64,000 nt of DNA from Actinomycetota bacterium (GTDB lineage Bacteria; Actinomycetota; Actinomycetes; Streptosporangiales; Streptosporangiaceae), in NCBI GenBank assembly GCA_019240215.1, contig JAFAYQ010000073.1, forward strand, positions 23,952 through 87,951. Reading direction: 5' to 3'. A model generated the notes under the pieces. That model worked only from the letters and a program-made list of their open reading frames with translations. It was not told where the DNA came from and did not search any database. Position numbers and translations under genes: made by a program. Below are positions 57,761 to 64,000 of the stretch, piece after piece. The first letter of the stretch is position 1. Each line of letters starts with the position of its first letter.

Positions 57761-59449
57761 GTGGATATTAAATTCCGGCACAGAGCCAGGTTGTTCGCGC
57801 TTATCGGCGCAGCCCCGCTGGTCTTTTCCGGGCTCGCCGCGTGCACCAGCAACAACAACCCCGCCACCAGCGCCGCGGCGGAGGCCGGGGGCACCGCGGC
57901 CACCGGCGGCACGCTGCGCTTCGGGGTGCTGGACGCCCCCCAGTACCTGGACCCGCACGAGGCCGAGACCTACCCCGAGTCGATCATCGCCGACAACATC
58001 ACCGACAAGCTGACCTGGCAGGATCCGACGACCGGGAAGCTCTACCCGTGGCTGGCCACCTCGTGGTCCTACAACGCGAAGCTGACGCAGTTCACCTTCC
58101 ACCTGCGCAAGGGGGTCACCTTCAGCAACGGGACCCCGTTCAACTCGTCCTCGGTCAAGGCCAACTTCGACCAGGACGCCCGCGGTGACGCCGCCCTCGG
58201 TATCCCGGCCGACCCGACCCACTGGACCGGCTACGTCAGCACCGACACCCCCGACCCGTACACCGCGGTGGTGAACTTCTCCCAGCCCAACGCCGGTTTC
58301 CTCACCTTCACCTCGTTCAGCGGGGACAACGACCCCGGCTTCGTGGCGGCCTCGACGCTGGCGAAGAGCAAGACCCAGCGGGCCGAGAACGTGGCCAACA
58401 TCATCGGCACCGGTCCGTTCGTGCTCAAGTCGTTCAAGTACCAGCAGAACGTCGTGCTGGTCCGGCGCAAGGGCTACGACTGGGCCCCGCAGCCGCTGCA
58501 GCACTCCGGCAACGGCGGTGCGGCCTACCTCAACGAGATCGACATCGAGACGATCCCGGAGGCGACCGTCCGGACCGGTTCGCTGGAGTCGGGGGCGCTG
58601 GACGCGACCCTGGACGTGCAGCCGACCGACGAGGCGCCGCTCAAGGCCGAGGGGTTCCAGATCCTGGCCCAGACCGTAGCCGGTCAGAACATCGCGTTCA
58701 GCCTGAACGCCGACCTGTTCCCGACCAACGACCTCGCGGTGCGCAAGGCGATCCAGATCGGCTGGGACCGTAACGCGCTGCTCAAGGGCGTCCTCACCAA
58801 CAGCTACAAGGTCGCCACGTCGGTGATCGCGAGCAAGGTGCCCGGCTACGTGGACTACGCGAACACGGCCCTGAAGTACGACCCGGCCCAGGCCAAGCAG
58901 TTGCTCGACGCCGACGGCTGGAAGGTCGGGCCGAACGGGATCCGGGTCAAGGACGGCAAGCAGCTGGTGGTCAAGTTCCTCGGCATCAACAACTTGGTGG
59001 CCAACGAACCGGCCTACGAGCTGATCCAGGCCCAGCTCAAGCAGATCGGCATCTCGGTGCAGCTCAGCGTGCTGCCGATCCCGGACTTCGAGGTGCAGCA
59101 GGCCAAGGCCCAGACCAGCTGGAACGGGACGGCCGGCAACACCAGCCGGGACGACCCGTCGGTGCTCTGGCAGTCCGACTCGCCGCTGGTCGGCAACGGC
59201 TCCTACGTCGAGGCGGGCGCGCCCGAACGCCAGGCGCTGATCAACGCCACCCAGGCGATCCAGAACACGCTGGACCCGACCCAGCGGAACGCCGCCACCA
59301 AGGCCGCCCAGGACCTGATCTTCCAGTACGCGCTGGTGGTCCCGGTGTACGAGCCCGCCCAGGTCATCGCGGCCAACAAGGACGTGCACGGCATCGTCTT
59401 CGACGCCCAGTCCCGCAACTTGTTCTACAACACCTACATCAGCAAGTAG
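57761..59449 (+). CDS. Substrate-binding lipoprotein, family 5
   Basis: A 562-residue receptor with GTG start 57761 (aagggag 5 bases upstream). The signal peptide RLFALIGAAPLVFSGLAAC has a lipobox Cys28. Family 5 features: LRFGVLDAPQYLDPHEAETY, YPWLATSWSYNAKLTQFTFH, GTPFNSSSVKANFDQDARG and AVRKAIQIGWDRNALLKGVL. Heads the third ABC set, which is complete and in the canonical order receptor-B-C-ATPase with a monooxygenase behind it. Confidence 0.92.
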   Translation: MDIKFRHRARLFALIGAAPLVFSGLAACTSNNNPATSAAAEAGGTAATGGTLRFGVLDAPQYLDPHEAETYPESIIADNITDKLTWQDPTTGKLYPWLATSWSYNAKLTQFTFHLRKGVTFSNGTPFNSSSVKANFDQDARGDAALGIPADPTHWTGYVSTDTPDPYTAVVNFSQPNAGFLTFTSFSGDNDPGFVAASTLAKSKTQRAENVANIIGTGPFVLKSFKYQQNVVLVRRKGYDWAPQPLQHSGNGGAAYLNEIDIETIPEATVRTGSLESGALDATLDVQPTDEAPLKAEGFQILAQTVAGQNIAFSLNADLFPTNDLAVRKAIQIGWDRNALLKGVLTNSYKVATSVIASKVPGYVDYANTALKYDPAQAKQLLDADGWKVGPNGIRVKDGKQLVVKFLGINNLVANEPAYELIQAQLKQIGISVQLSVLPIPDFEVQQAKAQTSWNGTAGNTSRDDPSVLWQSDSPLVGNGSYVEAGAPERQALINATQAIQNTLDPTQRNAATKAAQDLIFQYALVVPVYEPAQVIAANKDVHGIVFDAQSRNLFYNTYISK

Positions 59450-59457
59450 ACCGGCCG

Positions 59458-60402
59458 ATGCTCCGTTACCTGGCGGGCAAGGTGGCCCGGGCCGCGTTCG
59501 TGGTCTGGGCCGCCTACACCCTGTCCTTCGTGCTGCTCTACCTGCTGCCGGTCAACGCGGTCGACCTGCTGTTCAACCCGAACGAGCAGCAGGTCATCAC
59601 CCCGGCCGTCAAGGCCAAGATCGCCGACTACTACGGGTTCAACAAGCCGGCCGTGGTCCAGTACTTCGACCGGCTGTGGGCCGCCCTGCACGGCGACATG
59701 GGCGCCTCGGTCCAGTCCGGCCAGCCGGTCTGGGCCGAGATCGGCAGCGTCATCTGGCCCACGATCGCGCTGGCCCTGTGCGCGCTGCTGCTGGCGGTGC
59801 TGATCGCGTTCACGATCGCGTTCACGGCCTCCTACACCCGCCAGCGCTGGCTGGCCAACCTGCTGCAGAGCCTCCCGCCGGCGACCGTGTCGGTGCCGGT
59901 GTTCCTGATCGGGCTGATCCTCATCCAGGTGTTCGCGTTCCGGCTGGGCTGGTTCCCGCCGATGGGCACCACCGGCGCCGCCGCGCTCGTGCTGCCGTTG
60001 ATCACGCTGGCCATCCCGGTCTCGGGTCCGATCGCCCAGCTGCTCACCGACAGCTTCCTGACCGAGCGCAACTCGCCGTACGTGGTGACCGCGATCGCCA
60101 AGGGCGGCACCCGCCGGTGGGTGCTGGTCCGGGAAGTGTTCCGCAACGCGAGCCTGCCCGCGCTGACGATCGCCGGCATCATCCTCGGGAACCTGCTGGC
60201 GGGAGCGGTCGTCGTGGAGACGATCTACTCCCGGGCGGGGCTCGGGCGGCTCACCGAGACCGCCGTCGGGACCAAGGACATCCCCATCATCCAGGGGGTC
60301 GTGGTGGTGACGGCCACCGTCTTCGCGGTCGCCAACCTGGCCGTCGACCTGATCTACCCGCTGCTGGATCCACGGCTGAAGGCAAGGATCGTGACGTCGT
60401 GA
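59458..60402 (+). CDS. ABC transporter permease, DppB/OppB type
   Basis: A 314-residue permease, about six helices; the first is AAFVVWAAYTLSFVLLYLLP. After it comes VNAVDLLFNPNEQQVITPAV, where most relatives have PGDP. EAA-like loop: ERNSPYVVTAIAKGGTRRWV. The end VETIYSRAGLGRLTETAV is typical of DppB. Starts 8 bases after the receptor gene; stop overlaps the next GTG by 4 bases. Confidence 0.9.
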   Translation: MLRYLAGKVARAAFVVWAAYTLSFVLLYLLPVNAVDLLFNPNEQQVITPAVKAKIADYYGFNKPAVVQYFDRLWAALHGDMGASVQSGQPVWAEIGSVIWPTIALALCALLLAVLIAFTIAFTASYTRQRWLANLLQSLPPATVSVPVFLIGLILIQVFAFRLGWFPPMGTTGAAALVLPLITLAIPVSGPIAQLLTDSFLTERNSPYVVTAIAKGGTRRWVLVREVFRNASLPALTIAGIILGNLLAGAVVVETIYSRAGLGRLTETAVGTKDIPIIQGVVVVTATVFAVANLAVDLIYPLLDPRLKARIVTS

Positions 60403-61285
60403 CCGCGCTCACCGAACCCATCGACTCGCCCGAGGCCGCGGACGAGGTGGCGGTGGCGCGACCGGTCGCATCCCCGCTGCGCCGGGCGCTGACCGCCGTC
60501 CGCTCCCCCACCCTGGTCATCGCCTGGCTGATCGTGCTCACGGTGATCGCCTGGGCGGTCGCCCCGCAGCTGTTCACCCACAGCAACCCGCTGGTCGGCA
60601 ACCCCGAGCAGGCGTTCGAGGCGCCGAGCTGGCACCACCTGTTCGGCACCGACCAGCTCGGCCGGGACATGTTCAGCCGGGTCGTCTACGGCAGCCGCAA
60701 CACGCTGACCGCGACCTTGTACGCAGTCCTGGTCGGCTTCGTCGCCGGGGGCACGATCGGCCTGCTCAGCGGGTACGCCGACGGCACCACCGACGCGGTC
60801 GTGATGCGCTTCATCGACGTCCTGCTCTCGGTGCCGACCCTGCTGCTGGCCATGACGGTGGTGGCGGCGCTCGGGTACGGGGTGCTCAACGTCGCGCTGG
60901 CTGTCGGCATCGTCTCCATCGCCTCGTTCGCCCGGGTGATGCGGTCGCAGGTGCTCAAGGTGGTGCAGAGCGAGTACGTGGAGGCAGCCCGGGGCCTGGG
61001 TTCGCGCTGGCCCCGCGTGCTGGTCCTGCACGTGCTGCCCAACTCGGTCAGGTCCGTGCTGTCGCTGGCCGCGCTCGAGTTCGGCACCGCGGTGCTGGCG
61101 GTGGCCACGCTCGGCTTCCTCGGCTACGGCGCGCCGCCGCCCCAGCCCGAGTGGGGGCTGGCGGTCTCCGAGGGCCGCGCCTTCCTCGACACTTACCCCT
61201 GGCTGGCCCTCATCCCGGGGGCCGTCATCGCGGTCGTGGTGCTGGCCAGCAACCGGATCAGCACCGCCAGCCGCGGGCGGCGGCG

Positions 61286-61289
<4 letters not shown>
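60399..61289 (+). CDS. ABC transporter permease, DppC/OppC type
   Basis: A 296-residue permease beginning VTALTEPIDSPEAADEVAVA. The membrane helix TLVIAWLIVLTVIAWAVAP is followed by the extracytoplasmic FGTDQLGRDMFSRVVYGSRN that defines DppC. EAA loop: VVQSEYVEAARGLGSRWPRV. The last helix ends VVLASNRIST before a basic tail. Coupled by overlap on both sides (GTGA with the B gene, ATGA with the ATPase gene). Confidence 0.9.
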
Positions 61290-62979
<1,690 letters not shown>

Positions 62980-63001
<22 letters not shown>

Positions 63002-64000
63002 ACGTCAACATCCTCAACGCCGGGGTGTTCGGCGGATCGTGGCGGTTCCCGGGCACCGACCCGGTCGGCAGCTTCACCGCCGAGCACTACACGTCGATCG
63101 CCCGCCGGGCCGAGGCGGCCAAGCTCGACGCCGTCTTCCTGGCCGACGGACCGGTCCTGGCCCCCGACCTCACCTACCGGCCCGGCAACAACCTGGAGCC
63201 GACCACGGTGCTGGCCGCGATCGCCGCCCAGACCGGGCACGTGGGCCTGATCGGGACGCTGTCGTCCAGCTACAACGACCCCCGGGAGCTGGCCCGCCGG
63301 GTCCTCGACCTGGACCGGATCAGCGGCGGCCGGGCCGGCTGGAACGTGGTGACCACGGCCGGGGCGGCGGCCGCGCAGAACTTCGGGCGCAGCACCGAAC
63401 CCGAGCACGCGTCCCGCTACCGGCGGGCGGCCGAGTTCGTCAATCAGGTGAAGGCCGAGTGGGACTCCCGCGGCGGGCCGCCGTCACCCCAGGGACGGCC
63501 GGTGATCGTCCAGGCCGGCGGGTCAAGCGACGGCCGCCGGCTCGCCTCGCGGGTCGGCGAGGTGATCTTCTCGGCCGACCAGACGCTGGCGGGCGCCCGC
63601 GACTTCCGGGCCGAGATTTGGGGCGGCGCGGCCGACTTCGGGCGGGCCCCCGAAGAGATCGTGGTGCTGCCCGGCCTGTCCACTGTGATCGGCAGCACCG
63701 AGCGGGAGGCGTGGGCCCGGCGCGAGCTGCTGTCGGACATCCTGCCCGACCCCTACGCCCGCCGCCGGCTCTCCAGCCAGCTCGGCTTCTCCGTCGACGA
63801 CCTCGACCCGGACCGGCCAATCCCGGCCGAACGGCTGGTCGAGCCGGACACCGCGGGCAGCTCGCAGACGTTCTACCGGCAGGTCATCGGCATCATCGAA
63901 CGCGAGAAACCGACCCTGCGCCAGCTGCTGCGGCGGCTCGGCGGCGGGGCCGGGCACCGGATCGTGGTAGGTACGCCCGAACAGATCGCCGACGACATCG
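62980..64000 (+). CDS. NtaA-family flavin monooxygenase, cut by the window end
   Basis: The ATG at 62980 (gggagg upstream) opens a frame that stays open to the last base, giving 340 residues. MARQLHLNVNILNAGVFGG, LDAVFLADGPVLAPDLTYRP, SSSYNDPRELARRVLDLDRI and SGGRAGWNVVTTAGAAAA are NtaA-family landmarks. Odd: between AEWDS and SPQGRPVIVQAGGS it lacks the 36 residues that other members, including the enzyme at 56056-57393, have there (ASGRYADP to VRGPLPVP). The deletion is in frame. It is coupled to the ABC ATPase gene and closes the third transporter set. C-terminal part not seen. Confidence 0.88.

Overview
This 64 kb window is one chromosomal stretch of a high-GC actinobacterium. GTG starts are common, genes are coupled through ATGA or GTGA overlaps, ABC systems use lipoprotein receptors, there is a cysteine-rich leaderless leader peptide, and DUF2637 genes typical of actinobacterial integrative elements occur. 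The content (organosulfur scavenging plus aromatic and ketone catabolism) suggests a soil saprophyte. I cannot name the species from sequence alone.

1-18.4 kb: a rightward four-gene operon (248-3837) encodes a TauD-like protein whose HxD iron triad has become HxG, an alpha/beta-hydrolase without catalytic Ser and His, a tandem-DUF427 protein and an intact isopenicillin-N-synthase-type 2OG oxygenase. Converging on it is a long leftward operon (16183 to 3847) with two sets of Opp/Dpp-type receptor and permeases, one fused ATPase and three luciferase-like flavin monooxygenases. A second fused ATPase is divergent (16293-18410). The layout fits import and oxidative cleavage of an organosulfur compound.

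18.4-26 kb: decayed gene fragments, then a shikimate/quinate-type unit (MHS-family transporter, TetR, leaderless shikimate-dehydrogenase-like gene, 3-dehydroshikimate dehydratase fused to an HPPD-like domain), a secreted hydrolase and a MarR regulator with three matching operator copies.

26-32.5 kb: a DHA2 efflux pump and SDR, amidohydrolase, AMP-ligase and MaoC genes, followed by remnants of a DUF2637 gene and a tannase that still has its terminator.

32.5-49 kb: a nine-gene leftward acyl-CoA/ketone operon (CoA-transferase pair, acyl-CoA dehydrogenase, enoyl-CoA hydratase, acetophenone-carboxylase-like HyuA/HyuB, APH-like kinase, Old Yellow Enzyme, SDR) and a rightward three-gene operon (FAD monooxygenase, aryl-AMP ligase, P450). 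A TetR gene lies between them and the same palindrome sits in both promoters.

49-51 kb: a frameshifted Nudix gene, the 3' half of a tRNA-Ala gene (attachment-site scar) and a two-gene DUF2637 cassette.

51-64 kb: a second sulfur region with an SsuD-like monooxygenase, a trio of poorly known redox proteins, a LysR regulator behind a cysteine-rich leader peptide, flavin reductase plus monooxygenase, a third complete Dpp-type ABC system and a monooxygenase cut by the window end. The leader peptide ties this end to cysteine/sulfur status.
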